Below the pieces are notes generated by a model. The model saw only the letters and a list, made by a program, of their open reading frames with translations. It had not been told where the DNA came from and did not search any database. Both the position numbers and the translations under genes were made by a program. This document shows positions 16,084 through 24,255 of a DNA stretch of 64,000 nucleotides, in pieces. The DNA comes from Noviherbaspirillum humi (lineage in GTDB: Bacteria > Pseudomonadota > Gammaproteobacteria > Burkholderiales > Burkholderiaceae_D), in the NCBI RefSeq assembly GCF_900188095.1, contig NZ_FZOT01000014.1, positions 1 through 64,000 on the forward strand, given 5' to 3'. Every line of letters begins with the position of its first letter. The stretch's first letter is position 1.

Positions 16084-18009
16084 ATGAATGCAGAAAAGAA
16101 GTCGCAAGCGGGCATATCGGTAAGGAGGGTATTGGCAGGCGTGCTGTTCCAGATGGCGGCCATGGTTGCGCATGCGGCGCCGCTGCCGACCAGCGCCCGG
16201 CCGATTCAGATCGATGTCCGGGAGATGCCGGTGTCCAAGCTGCTTACCGACATTTTGAACGAGCAGGGCGTGGCAGCGATCGTCAGTGACGGCATCACAG
16301 GCTCGATCACCGCCCGCTTCGATGCGCCGGTCGCCAAGATCGTCGACGACGTGGTTCGCCAGTTTGGCCTGGTGTGGTATTACGATGGACTCAACACGGT
16401 CTATATCACGCGCGCCTCCGAATCCGTATCCCGCCTGTTGTGGATGCAGGGTGATGAAATGCAGCAGCTGCAGCATTTCATGAACGTGATGCAGGTGGCG
16501 GACAGCCGTTTCGTTTTCAACGCGTCGCCCGCCGACGGCTATGTGCAGCTCGCCGGGCCGCCGCGCTACATCCAACGCGTCCTGGATCTGGCGAGATTCG
16601 TACGGCGCTCGCCGGAGCGACAGGCGAAGCTGGTCCGCACGCGTGTTTTCCGTCTGAAGTACGCCCCGGCGGCTGATTCGCCCGCAGGACCGGGCATCGC
16701 GCAAATCCTCGCCCGCCTGGTTGGGGCCCAGGCCTTGCCGGGAGCGGGCATCGGACGCGAGCCGAATTCTTCCGGGACGGCGACACGGGCTGAAGGGCGG
16801 CTTGCGCGGCTCGAGCGCGAAAGCGCGGTTCGCCAGCCGGGCGCCGAATCGATGCTGCCCTTGCCAGATTCCGAAGGAGGCGACCGCCGGAATTTTGGCC
16901 AGCGCGGGAGCGGCACGTCTGCTTCGATCGGCCCTCGAGCGGGCGCCGACCTGCCGCCAGTGCCTCCCGAAGTCATGGACGGCAAAGCGCCCCAGAACGC
17001 CGGCTCGTCCGGCATGCGCCTCGATTACCAGATGGGCGATGCCCAGCGCCGGCGGCCGCGCAATGAGGCCGATATGGAGGAAAGCGAGACCCTGTTCGAG
17101 ACCTTCACCGGCCCGGTGGTGATGGTGGAGCCGCGCCTCAACGCCATCATCGTGCGGGACGAGGAGCGGCGGATGAAATTGTATGAAGAGTTGATCGCGC
17201 AACTTGACGTGGAGCCGCGCATGGTTGAAATCGAAGCGACGATCATCGATGCCAACTCCAGCCAGCTGGAGCAGCTCGGATTCGACTGGCGCTTGCGGGG
17301 CAACCGCTTCGATGTGCTGGCCTCTCCCTCCGGACGTGGCGTGGAGCTGTCGCCGCCGGCAACGTCGGCCGGCTCCGGCCTCGTCATGACGACGCTGATC
17401 GGCAGCCAGACCGAATTCCTGATGTCGCGGGTGCAGGCGCTGGCCGAAAAAGGCGAAGCCCGCATCGTCTCCCGCCCAAGGGTGCTCACGGTGGACAACC
17501 AGCCCGGTGCATTGAGCAATACCAATGAGTTCAACGTGCGGGTGGCGGGCGAAAGGCAGGCGGATCTGTTCACGGTGGCCTACGGCCTCAACCTGAGGGT
17601 GACCCCGACCATCGTCGGCACCGAAGACCAGCCTTCCGTCCGGTTGACGGTCAACATCAGTGACGGCAGCACCACCGGCGTCACGGTCGACGGCGTGCCG
17701 GCGGTCACCCGCAATGCGATCAATACCCAGGGCGTGATCAGCCAGGGGCAGAGCCTGCTGATCGGCGGCTATGTCGTGGATCAGCAGGAAAACGCCAACA
17801 GCAAGGTGCCCTATCTTGGCGACATTCCCGTCATAGGCTGGCTCTTCGGGCAGAAGCGGGAAACCAGCCGCCGCACCGAACGCCTGTTCCTGATCACTCC
17901 GCGCATCCTCAAGGTGGGCAGCGCCTCACCCCCTGCCATCGATCCGCCGGCCCAGTCCTATTCATTGAAACTCGCTCGTTCCCTTGCGAGAACGCAGTAC
18001 AGCGACTAG
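16084..18009 (+). CDS. sctC: T3SS outer-membrane secretin SctC
   Basis: A 641-residue protein with a signal peptide (cleavage near VAHA, residue 31). Periplasmic N-domains span about residues 35-200 (IQIDVREMPVSKLLTDIL; FRLKYAPAADSPAGPGIAQILARLVG). The C-terminal secretin domain carries RPRVLTVDN and the signature VPYLGDIPVIGWLFG. It forms the outer-membrane ring through which the needle passes. Between the N-domains and the secretin domain lies a long Gly/Arg/Ser/Pro-rich region (about residues 215-330) that looks disordered. It heads the rightward apparatus genes; sctD starts 10 bp after its stop. Confidence 0.95.
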   Translation: MNAEKKSQAGISVRRVLAGVLFQMAAMVAHAAPLPTSARPIQIDVREMPVSKLLTDILNEQGVAAIVSDGITGSITARFDAPVAKIVDDVVRQFGLVWYYDGLNTVYITRASESVSRLLWMQGDEMQQLQHFMNVMQVADSRFVFNASPADGYVQLAGPPRYIQRVLDLARFVRRSPERQAKLVRTRVFRLKYAPAADSPAGPGIAQILARLVGAQALPGAGIGREPNSSGTATRAEGRLARLERESAVRQPGAESMLPLPDSEGGDRRNFGQRGSGTSASIGPRAGADLPPVPPEVMDGKAPQNAGSSGMRLDYQMGDAQRRRPRNEADMEESETLFETFTGPVVMVEPRLNAIIVRDEERRMKLYEELIAQLDVEPRMVEIEATIIDANSSQLEQLGFDWRLRGNRFDVLASPSGRGVELSPPATSAGSGLVMTTLIGSQTEFLMSRVQALAEKGEARIVSRPRVLTVDNQPGALSNTNEFNVRVAGERQADLFTVAYGLNLRVTPTIVGTEDQPSVRLTVNISDGSTTGVTVDGVPAVTRNAINTQGVISQGQSLLIGGYVVDQQENANSKVPYLGDIPVIGWLFGQKRETSRRTERLFLITPRILKVGSASPPAIDPPAQSYSLKLARSLARTQYSD

Positions 18010-18018
18010 GCGTCTCCA

Positions 18019-19197
18019 ATGAGCAAGTCTCCCCTGCCGTTTCTTACGGTACTGAGCGGCATTCAATCCGGCGTCGGCCTCGAGCTCGCCGCCGACGACA
18101 ACTACATCATCGGCGCGCAACCCCATGACGATGTGATTCTCCGCGACGCGGGAGACGGCCGCGCTCTGGTGCGGATATGCCCCGCCGAGGAAGCACTGCC
18201 CGAGCGCCTGTTCATTACCGCAATCCTGGGAAATGTTTCCGTTAATGGCGACACGCTAGCCATCGGCATGTCCAGGGAACTTCCTTTGCCGGTGTGGTTG
18301 ACGGTAGGGGACGTGACCCTCGGCATTGGCATCGGCATAGAGCAGGATGCATGGGCCGGCATCGTTGCAGGCGGTCCGTCAGGCGAAGTATTATCAAAGC
18401 GACAATTTTTCGGCCGAAGGGCGGTGGCGGTAATCGCCACCTCGGCGCTTGCCTTGATGCTGGCGGCAGGAGCCGTATATTGGCACCAATCCCAAAATCC
18501 CGACACATCGCAGATATCCCTTTCCAAGCCCGAACGCGCTCGTCAAAAGCTGCTCGAAAAGCTGCCTCAGGAAGTCAAAAAGCGGCTTCTGATCGACGTC
18601 ACCCCACAGGGGGAACTGGTGGTTTCCGGTTATGTCGCGGACGACGCGGTGGAAGCCGGCATCCGCCGTGCTGCGGCCGCCTCTGCGTTGCGGGTCAATG
18701 TCCGAATCCATAACGCGCAACAGGTGGCGGCCGAATTGTCCGCGCAATTGCTCAAGTTGGGCATTGCCGAACCGGTCCGGCCCGATGGCGCAGGCGGCTA
18801 TGCGATCACGCTCGCGAGTGCGCAATGGCCGGCAGTACGCGAGCGGCTGGCGAAATGGGATGGCGACAAGACGGCGCTTCGCGAAGTGGTCTTCGACTTC
18901 ACCGATGCCTGGGACAAGGACTCCGGAAAGCTTCTGTCGGCGCGCTTCAATGCCGACGGCCCGGCCGACGAAACCAGCCGTGAAATCGCCATCCATCTCC
19001 CGCAGGCGACGCTCGCAGAGCGCTATCGGCGCATCGTCCGCCTGCAGACGCAGCCGAGCCAGGCGCTCGTGCTGCAGAACGGGGAGCGCGTCCTGGTGGG
19101 GGCGCATCTCGGCAACGATGTCTATCTCCATCAAGTTGTTTCTGGCGCCGTGATGCTCCGACGCGGCCCCGTGCTGAGGGCTTATCCACTGCGCTGA
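18019..19197 (+). CDS. sctD: T3SS inner-membrane ring protein SctD
   Basis: A 392-residue bitopic protein with the SctD plan: a cytoplasmic FHA-like domain (about residues 1-120), one membrane helix at about 135-155 (AVAVIATSALALMLAAGAVYW), then periplasmic ring-building modules (for example LLIDVTPQGELVVSGYVADDAVEAG, a BON-like repeat). It joins SctJ to the secretin. Its position directly after sctC supports the call. It is probably translated from the sctC transcript; a 179-bp gap with a sigma-54-like promoter separates it from the next gene. Confidence 0.85.
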   Translation: MSKSPLPFLTVLSGIQSGVGLELAADDNYIIGAQPHDDVILRDAGDGRALVRICPAEEALPERLFITAILGNVSVNGDTLAIGMSRELPLPVWLTVGDVTLGIGIGIEQDAWAGIVAGGPSGEVLSKRQFFGRRAVAVIATSALALMLAAGAVYWHQSQNPDTSQISLSKPERARQKLLEKLPQEVKKRLLIDVTPQGELVVSGYVADDAVEAGIRRAAAASALRVNVRIHNAQQVAAELSAQLLKLGIAEPVRPDGAGGYAITLASAQWPAVRERLAKWDGDKTALREVVFDFTDAWDKDSGKLLSARFNADGPADETSREIAIHLPQATLAERYRRIVRLQTQPSQALVLQNGERVLVGAHLGNDVYLHQVVSGAVMLRRGPVLRAYPLR

Positions 19198-19274
19198 GGG
19201 TGTTTTCCCTGATGTGCTGCATGGGCTTCAGTAGTTTCTCGCGCAAGCGACTGCCATCCACCCAACTTGTGACT

Positions 19275-19291
19275 TTGGCATGCCAGGTGCA
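19275..19291 (+). promoter_or_regulatory. Sigma-54-like promoter before the WGDPH-protein gene
   Basis: TTGGCATGCCAGGTGCA has GG and GC exactly 12 bases apart, a TTGGCA -24 element and a GTGCA -12 element. Transcription would begin near 19303, giving a leader of about 75 bases before the ATG at 19377. The -12 element differs from TTGC by one base. Confidence 0.5.
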
Positions 19292-19376
19292 TCACTTCTC
19301 GTGCGATGGTCAGGCAATGGAGATGTGGATTACGGCAACCTGACCTTCCCTCTCAAGCACATTTTTGGAGTGAGAT

Positions 19377-20336
19377 ATGTCAACAGTAACGGTCAATACA
19401 TCGGAGCTGGTCAATGGGCAGGCTGTCAGCCTGGCGGACGGCTCGGTCAACGTGAACGCGCTGTCGAACGGCTTTTGCGCAATCACCGAGACAGGCGGAA
19501 AGGCAGATCAGCTTTGGATCGCATCCAGCAAAGAACGTGTCCTTGCCGAAGCCATTGATACCGACGGCAATGGCGACTACGACACCATCGCCTGCAGCTG
19601 GGGCGACCCGCACTTCATGAGCTTCAAGGATGTCAAAGGAATCACCAACGCCGAGGCGCTCAGGCAGTATCTCGATACCGCCGGATACAAGGCTACCTGG
19701 GACGTACAAACCAACTACACGCTCGACAGTTCGGTCAGCAGCGTCAACATGAAAGTCAAGGAAACCTCGCCCGGCTCCGCCGTCGTCGTGAACGATCAAG
19801 CCAGCATCACCTTCCAGCGGACCAACGGCACGGCTGCCACCTTCTCCATCGATTACATGGAAAACGGCACCCTGACAGTGTCCGATGGCATGAAGGTGAC
19901 GCGCGCAGCCATCCAGAAGGAAGCGCCACTGACTGAACTCAAATGGAACCCGTCCGTGAGCGGCGATCTGTTCGTCGCCGACAAGAACGGGGTTTGGAAT
20001 CACATGAGCCAAGGCACCGCCATCGATCACACCGGCGCGGTAACGAAAGGCAGCCTGACCACGCCGCGCGAGAACTGGACTTATAAGGAGCAGATGGAAG
20101 GCAAGCTGCTGGTCAACAACCTCAACATGCAAGGCATAGGCGACGGCGCCGCCAAAGGCTTCAACCTGTCATCGCTTTACCTGAAGAGCATGATGGTTGA
20201 CAACGATGAAGAAGATAAGGACGGTGAAGTGAACCAAGCCGTTCCCACCTCCGGCGCCTTCACCGGTTCGATCGTTGCGGCGACCATTGATCCCGTGAAC
20301 GCGGCAATGGCTTCAGCCAGCAACAAAAAAGCTTAA
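19377..20336 (+). CDS. Putative T3SS-secreted protein with Ca-loop and WGDPH motif (NopE1/DUF1521-like)
   Basis: A 319-residue protein, not matched as a whole to a named family. Residues 61-69 read DTDGNGDYD, the acidic spacing of a calcium-binding EF-hand-type loop, and residues 75-79 read WGDPH. Known fact: in the Bradyrhizobium T3SS effector NopE1, DUF1521 (metal-ion-inducible autocleavage) domains cut between the Asp and Pro of GDPH after calcium binding. Here the cut would fall between D77 and P78. There is no signal peptide, and the composition is Thr/Ser/Asn-rich. It has a GGAGTGAG ribosome site, its own sigma-54-like promoter and lies inside the apparatus cluster, so a secreted protein is likely. 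A von Willebrand D-like reading of GDPHF is the main alternative. Confidence 0.6.
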   Translation: MSTVTVNTSELVNGQAVSLADGSVNVNALSNGFCAITETGGKADQLWIASSKERVLAEAIDTDGNGDYDTIACSWGDPHFMSFKDVKGITNAEALRQYLDTAGYKATWDVQTNYTLDSSVSSVNMKVKETSPGSAVVVNDQASITFQRTNGTAATFSIDYMENGTLTVSDGMKVTRAAIQKEAPLTELKWNPSVSGDLFVADKNGVWNHMSQGTAIDHTGAVTKGSLTTPRENWTYKEQMEGKLLVNNLNMQGIGDGAAKGFNLSSLYLKSMMVDNDEEDKDGEVNQAVPTSGAFTGSIVAATIDPVNAAMASASNKKA

Positions 20337-20402
20337 AGCAACGGAACAGCCCACGCTCATTTTTTGAACAGTCAGTAAGACCCAATCGAAAGGGACCCAA
20401 TC

Positions 20403-20822
20403 ATGGCACTCAACAACAACAACCCCACCACCACCATCAATTTCGATATCGACCAAAATGGTCTGAAGATGAATTCGTATGAGGCTGATCGGAATGCGGA
20501 TGGCTCGATCAAGACCGTCGATGGCAACCCGGTGTATAAATGGGTCAACAAGTACGCCGACCAGGTCAACACCGGCAGCATCTCCGACAAGCTTGAGCTG
20601 ACCTATCAAGGCAACGCCGAGATCATCAAGAACCTGCAGGATGAAATGGCAGCGCTGCTGAAGCAAGACCCGAATACCGGCGATCAGGGCAAGACCAACT
20701 TCACCGCCGCAACGATTGCGCGCATGCAGGTGCTGAACGCGGAAATTCAGAACCGCACCGCGGCGGCAGGTTTGCTGCGCAAGGTAATGGAACAGTCCGC
20801 TCAGTTTGCACAACATCGCTAA
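20403..20822 (+). CDS. Small helical protein, candidate T3SS needle subunit
   Basis: A 139-residue protein with an Asn/Thr-rich N-terminus (ALNNNNPTTT), then two predicted helices (about 65-87 and 101-135) joined by a polar turn containing DPNTGDQG. A helix-PxxP-like turn-helix hairpin near the C-terminus is how SctF needle subunits are built, though they are usually nearer 80 residues. No other needle candidate is visible in the cluster, and it lies between sctD and sctI. There is no signal peptide or membrane segment. AAGGGACC precedes the ATG. The identity is an inference from size, shape and place; a secreted accessory protein is equally possible. Confidence 0.5.
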   Translation: MALNNNNPTTTINFDIDQNGLKMNSYEADRNADGSIKTVDGNPVYKWVNKYADQVNTGSISDKLELTYQGNAEIIKNLQDEMAALLKQDPNTGDQGKTNFTAATIARMQVLNAEIQNRTAAAGLLRKVMEQSAQFAQHR

Positions 20823-20882
20823 GCCGGCGCATGATCGCAATCACGCTCCATTAATCTGAATCTTCGGCCAACACGACCTGAC

Positions 20883-21620
20883 ATGCAGATTGCCGCCAAG
20901 CCCGCCATCAAGCTGCCCCGACTGAAGACCTTTCCGGAAAGCGAGCTGGAGAACCGGGTGCGCGGCGGCGATGCGGCAGTCGTCAGGGGCTGCGCAACTC
21001 ACATCAGGAAATGGCTGAAGAAGCCCGATGCACGGACCCGGGCGCTGCTGGATTTGCGGATTTCCGGCCATCAGCGCTTGGTCCATGTCGTGGAGATGGT
21101 TCTTAATATTTTGAAAGATCTGCGGGATTACCTGGAGATGCATCAAAAGGAGAAAAAAAAACAGAACGACGCTGCTTTTGTCGAGAAGATGGTCAATGCA
21201 GCCGGTCGGGAAGGCTTGCTGTCTGAAATCGGGAAACTGCTGGCCAACCTCGGCATGACTCGTTCTGCTTTTCTCGTGCTGCATTCGATAGGATATTGCT
21301 GCAACCGCATCGGCGATGTGCTCAGCGCAGCGCTGGTGGCTATTCGATTGCATTCCAGCGGACTCGCTGCCATCCGCTATCTCATCCGGTTTCCCACCAA
21401 GGGTCCGGTTGAGCAAGTGCTGATCCTGTTGCGCGCCGTCCGGCTACTTGCTTTCATCGGTCACCTGCGGAGCGCGTTTGACCTGGCTCGCATCGTCATC
21501 GGGGCAACCAAGGGAAGCTTGAGAAAGAATGCCGTCGACGCCGTGGCCGCCATTCGCAAGCAGTACCTCGATCCGGTTGTCTCCAACGGAAGCAACCTCC
21601 AGTTCGTACACATCAGTTAA
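20883..21620 (+). CDS. Unrecognised T3SS-cluster protein, 245 residues
   Basis: No family was recognised. The protein is basic and helix-rich, with a Lys-rich linker (HQKEKKKQND, about residues 86-95) and several hydrophobic amphipathic stretches in the second half, such as SAFLVLHSIGYCC, VLSAALVAIRL and VEQVLILLRAVRLLAFIG. It has no signal peptide. It sits between the needle candidate and sctI, so it should belong to the secretion system, perhaps as an accessory, chaperone or membrane-interacting protein. The start at 20883 lacks a strong ribosome site. Confidence 0.5.
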   Translation: MQIAAKPAIKLPRLKTFPESELENRVRGGDAAVVRGCATHIRKWLKKPDARTRALLDLRISGHQRLVHVVEMVLNILKDLRDYLEMHQKEKKKQNDAAFVEKMVNAAGREGLLSEIGKLLANLGMTRSAFLVLHSIGYCCNRIGDVLSAALVAIRLHSSGLAAIRYLIRFPTKGPVEQVLILLRAVRLLAFIGHLRSAFDLARIVIGATKGSLRKNAVDAVAAIRKQYLDPVVSNGSNLQFVHIS

Positions 21621-21645
21621 TCAAGCTGACCTCAGGGAGAAGTCT

Positions 21646-21996
21646 ATGACCTCGGCAATCGACGCGATCAGTCTGCTCAACGCGCCATCCCAAGCTGACA
21701 ACGCGTACATGACGCAATTCGGCCATGTCGACCTTGAGCCCTTGCAGCATGTCTCGCCCGTGGATGCGGGCGGGATGCAAAACAACCACGTCCTGGCGAT
21801 GGCTCAGGATCTGCTCACCAATGGTGTCGGCACCTTGAACCTGCCACAAGGCTTCGAGCTCTCCAGCCAGATGTCGATTGTGGACGTTGCAAAGTTACAG
21901 ATGGAAGTGGTCAATTTCAGCTTCAAAACAAATACCGTTCAGTCATTACATACGGAATTCAAGACAGCACGTGACAAAATGATTAACGAGAAATAA
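21646..21996 (+). CDS. sctI: Putative T3SS inner-rod protein SctI
   Basis: A 116-residue protein placed directly before sctJ, the usual site of sctI. Its C-terminal half, with MSIVDVAKLQMEVVNFSFKT and the following helix, resembles the inner-rod (YscI/HrpB) pattern of a helix containing a Leu-Gln pair followed by an Asn/Ser-rich amphipathic helix. The ATG at 21646 follows a CAGGGAGAAG ribosome site; the longer frame upstream is a shadow of the previous gene. The inner rod links the export gate to the needle. The call rests on size, place and weak sequence similarity. Confidence 0.55.
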   Translation: MTSAIDAISLLNAPSQADNAYMTQFGHVDLEPLQHVSPVDAGGMQNNHVLAMAQDLLTNGVGTLNLPQGFELSSQMSIVDVAKLQMEVVNFSFKTNTVQSLHTEFKTARDKMINEK

Positions 21997-22052
21997 TCTT
22001 TGTGAGGCAGTTCCAATTCCTCAATCAAAGCGACTCGGCACCGCAATCAACG

Positions 22053-22814
22053 ATGCGAACCTTTCTCGACCCGATAAGGCAATGCCTATCGTGGGTACTG
22101 CTCCTTGCTCTACTCTGCGGCTGCAGCAAGCAGCTCTACGAAGACCTGTCGGAGCAGGATGCGAATCAGATCGTCTCCGTATTGCGCATGGAAGGAATCG
22201 ATTCCGACAAGGTGCAGCAGAAGGACAAGCGCTGGATCGTCAAGGTACCCGATTCGGAATTCGCCCGCGCCGTCGTGCTGATGAAGGAGAAGAACCTTCC
22301 CGCTTTCGGCTACGAAGGCCTGAGCAAGATGTTCAAGAAGGACAGTCTGCTCGTCACACCGCTCGAGGAAAGAGCCCGTCTGATGCTGGCGGTGTCCCAG
22401 GAACTGGAAAGGACGCTGCGCTACATCGACGGCGTGCTGGATGCGCGGGTTCATGTGGTCATCCCGGTGCCCAACCAGCTTTCCGACAAGCCCCAGCCTT
22501 CTTCCGCCTCGGTCTTCATCAAGGTACGCCACGGAGTCGATCTCCAACCGGAGCTGCCCAAAATCCGCGCCATCGTTCTGCACGGCGTTGAAGGCTTGCA
22601 GCCCGATGCGCTCAGCATTTCCTTATTCTCCGCGTCGCCAAGCGAGACCTCGAAAAATGCGGAAACACGGGAAGGAGGCCTCGCCTGGCAAATCCTTGCC
22701 GGCGCCTCCGTCGTGCTGTTCGTGCTGCTGGCGGTCTCCATGTTCTTCTGGCCGCGCCGCGATGGCCCCATCAAGTCCGGCGCGTGGCTGAAGAAGGATG
22801 CACATAACGGCTAG
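22053..22814 (+). CDS. sctJ: T3SS inner-ring lipoprotein SctJ
   Basis: A protein of about 253 residues of the YscJ/PrgK/HrcJ family. A lipoprotein signal (WVLLLALLCGC) places the lipidated Cys near residue 24. The ring domains follow: LYEDLSEQDANQIVSVL, then KVPDSEFARAVVLMKEKNLP and LDARVHVVIP. A C-terminal membrane helix (about WQILAGASVVLFVLLAVSMFFW) precedes a short basic tail. An upstream GTG at 22002 is in frame, but the ATG chosen gives a normal-length signal peptide. It forms the periplasmic ring with SctD. Confidence 0.92.
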   Translation: MRTFLDPIRQCLSWVLLLALLCGCSKQLYEDLSEQDANQIVSVLRMEGIDSDKVQQKDKRWIVKVPDSEFARAVVLMKEKNLPAFGYEGLSKMFKKDSLLVTPLEERARLMLAVSQELERTLRYIDGVLDARVHVVIPVPNQLSDKPQPSSASVFIKVRHGVDLQPELPKIRAIVLHGVEGLQPDALSISLFSASPSETSKNAETREGGLAWQILAGASVVLFVLLAVSMFFWPRRDGPIKSGAWLKKDAHNG

Positions 22815-22915
22815 CGCGCGCCTAATCCCTGGTCCGATAAAGTGCTCAGCGCGATGAACCGTAAAAATGCCAAGCCTGCAACGGATCGGGAGAAAGCTTC
22901 AGAGGAAGCGGACGC

Positions 22916-23599
22916 ATGAGGAACGCTGAGCAAGCGCTTGAGAGCTTCCGGGAGAAATGGTGCTTTCTTGAGGAAGTCGTGCCTGCCCGACTCCCAAAAC
23001 CGATCCAGGCTTGTTCATCTGCAGCACTGCCATCGGGCAGAGCAGATCGTACGGCAGTCGCCCGTCTGGTCAGAGCTCACGGCATCCAGTATCCCGAGCG
23101 CATTCCTGCCACCTTATCCTGGTGGCAGTGGCCAATCCCGATCCTCGAAACCGTGGCGGCCAATCTTTGCCTGGCAAGCTCGAGTGTCTTGGCAAGAAAG
23201 GCGGTGACTCGTCACCAGGTAAGCGCCTTGTCGAAATGGATGGGACAGGACGAGTTCCGATTTTCTCAATCTCTGCCCCCCGACGTTTCATCGCTGGCAG
23301 CCCTGCTGGGCGAGGAGAATCCCTTGCAGTGGCGATGCAGCGAGGAAGCGCTGCGCTGGGCACGCGGCTGCATGATGTCTCGCCTGCATGACGAAGCGCC
23401 TGGTCTCGCAGTTCGCCTGGCATTAAGAGATGAATCGGAGGCGTGGTCCTGCGATGCCGTCTGGCCTTGGAACCGCGCATTCTCACCGTTGCTCGATGCC
23501 TGGGTCGGAAGCGAGGAAATTTCTCGCCGGGCCGGCGCGGGGCCCTTGTTCTCCGAATCAAAGCTGGACGTCCGGAAAAAGCTGGAGATGGCGGCATGA
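22916..23599 (+). CDS. sctK: Putative T3SS cytoplasmic-platform accessory protein SctK
   Basis: A 227-residue soluble protein between sctJ and sctL, the usual place of sctK (YscK/PscK/OrgA-type). Its Trp-rich sequence (for example LSWWQWPIP, and WARGCMMSRLHDEAP near the middle) and length agree with that family, but similarity is weak. SctK joins SctQ and SctL in the sorting platform below the export gate. The ATG has a GAGGAAGCG ribosome site. The stop overlaps the sctL start (ATGA), suggesting translational coupling. A 21-codon frame (22854-22919) ends in an ATGA overlap with this start and could be a leader. Confidence 0.55.
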   Translation: MRNAEQALESFREKWCFLEEVVPARLPKPIQACSSAALPSGRADRTAVARLVRAHGIQYPERIPATLSWWQWPIPILETVAANLCLASSSVLARKAVTRHQVSALSKWMGQDEFRFSQSLPPDVSSLAALLGEENPLQWRCSEEALRWARGCMMSRLHDEAPGLAVRLALRDESEAWSCDAVWPWNRAFSPLLDAWVGSEEISRRAGAGPLFSESKLDVRKKLEMAA

Positions 23600-24255
23600 G
23601 GCGGCTCGCCTATTGGCTGGAAGGCGACCTGTTCAACGTCGCCTCGTCGCGAAACGTCATTTCCTCTGCGGAGCTGGACGGCGTGTCCAGCGCGGTGGAT
23701 CTTTTCGAAAGAGCGGAGCATCGGGCACGGGATATCGTGGACTCGGCGCGGCTGACCTCGCGGCGGGCCGAGAAGAAGGGATATGCTGCTGGCTACGACG
23801 CAGCAATGCAGCAGTTCGCCCAGAAACGCCTTGAGTTGGAACTGCACTTTCGCCAGCAGCAAGCGGAAATGCAGCAACAGGTGGCCGGTTTCGTCGTGGA
23901 CTGCCTCAAGAAAATGCTCGGCGAGATCGGGCCGGATCATGCATTGGCCGCGAGAGCGTTGGCCATCGTCCGCTCCCAGGTCAACGTTTCGCCCTTGCTG
24001 GTCCGGGTGCATCCCGCCAAGCTGGGCGAAGTACGCTCCGCCCTGGAGGGTGCATTTGGTGAACTGCAACTCAATCTGTCGCTCGAGGGCGATCCTCGCG
24101 TCGGACATGCTGATGTTTGGGTGCAGGCTGGGGAAACCATCATCCGCGGCGTGCTGGCGATCCAATTGCAGGAACTCTTCAACCTGTTGAAGGTGGAAGC
24201 CGAAGCAGACATGCCCGTCGAGCCCGATGCAGGGGAAAGGCCGACCGATGCGTGA
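23596..24255 (+). CDS. sctL: T3SS ATPase stator protein SctL
   Basis: A 219-residue protein of the HrpE/YscL/FliH family. It starts at the ATG that overlaps the sctK stop; the longer upstream frame runs inside sctK and is not used. A charged coiled-coil region (about residues 60-95, [20 protein letters not shown]) precedes the globular C-terminal domain with [19 protein letters not shown] and [11 protein letters not shown]. SctL holds the SctN ATPase and links it to SctQ. The sctN start lies inside its last codons. Confidence 0.85.
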   Translation: MRRLAYWLEGDLFNVASSRNVISSAELDGVSSAVDLFERAEHRARDIVDSARLTSRRAEKKGYAAGYDAAMQQFAQKRLELELHFRQQQAEMQQQVAGFVVDCLKKMLGEIGPDHALAARALAIVRSQVNVSPLLVRVHPAKLGEVRSALEGAFGELQLNLSLEGDPRVGHADVWVQAGETIIRGVLAIQLQELFNLLKVEAEADMPVEPDAGERPTDA

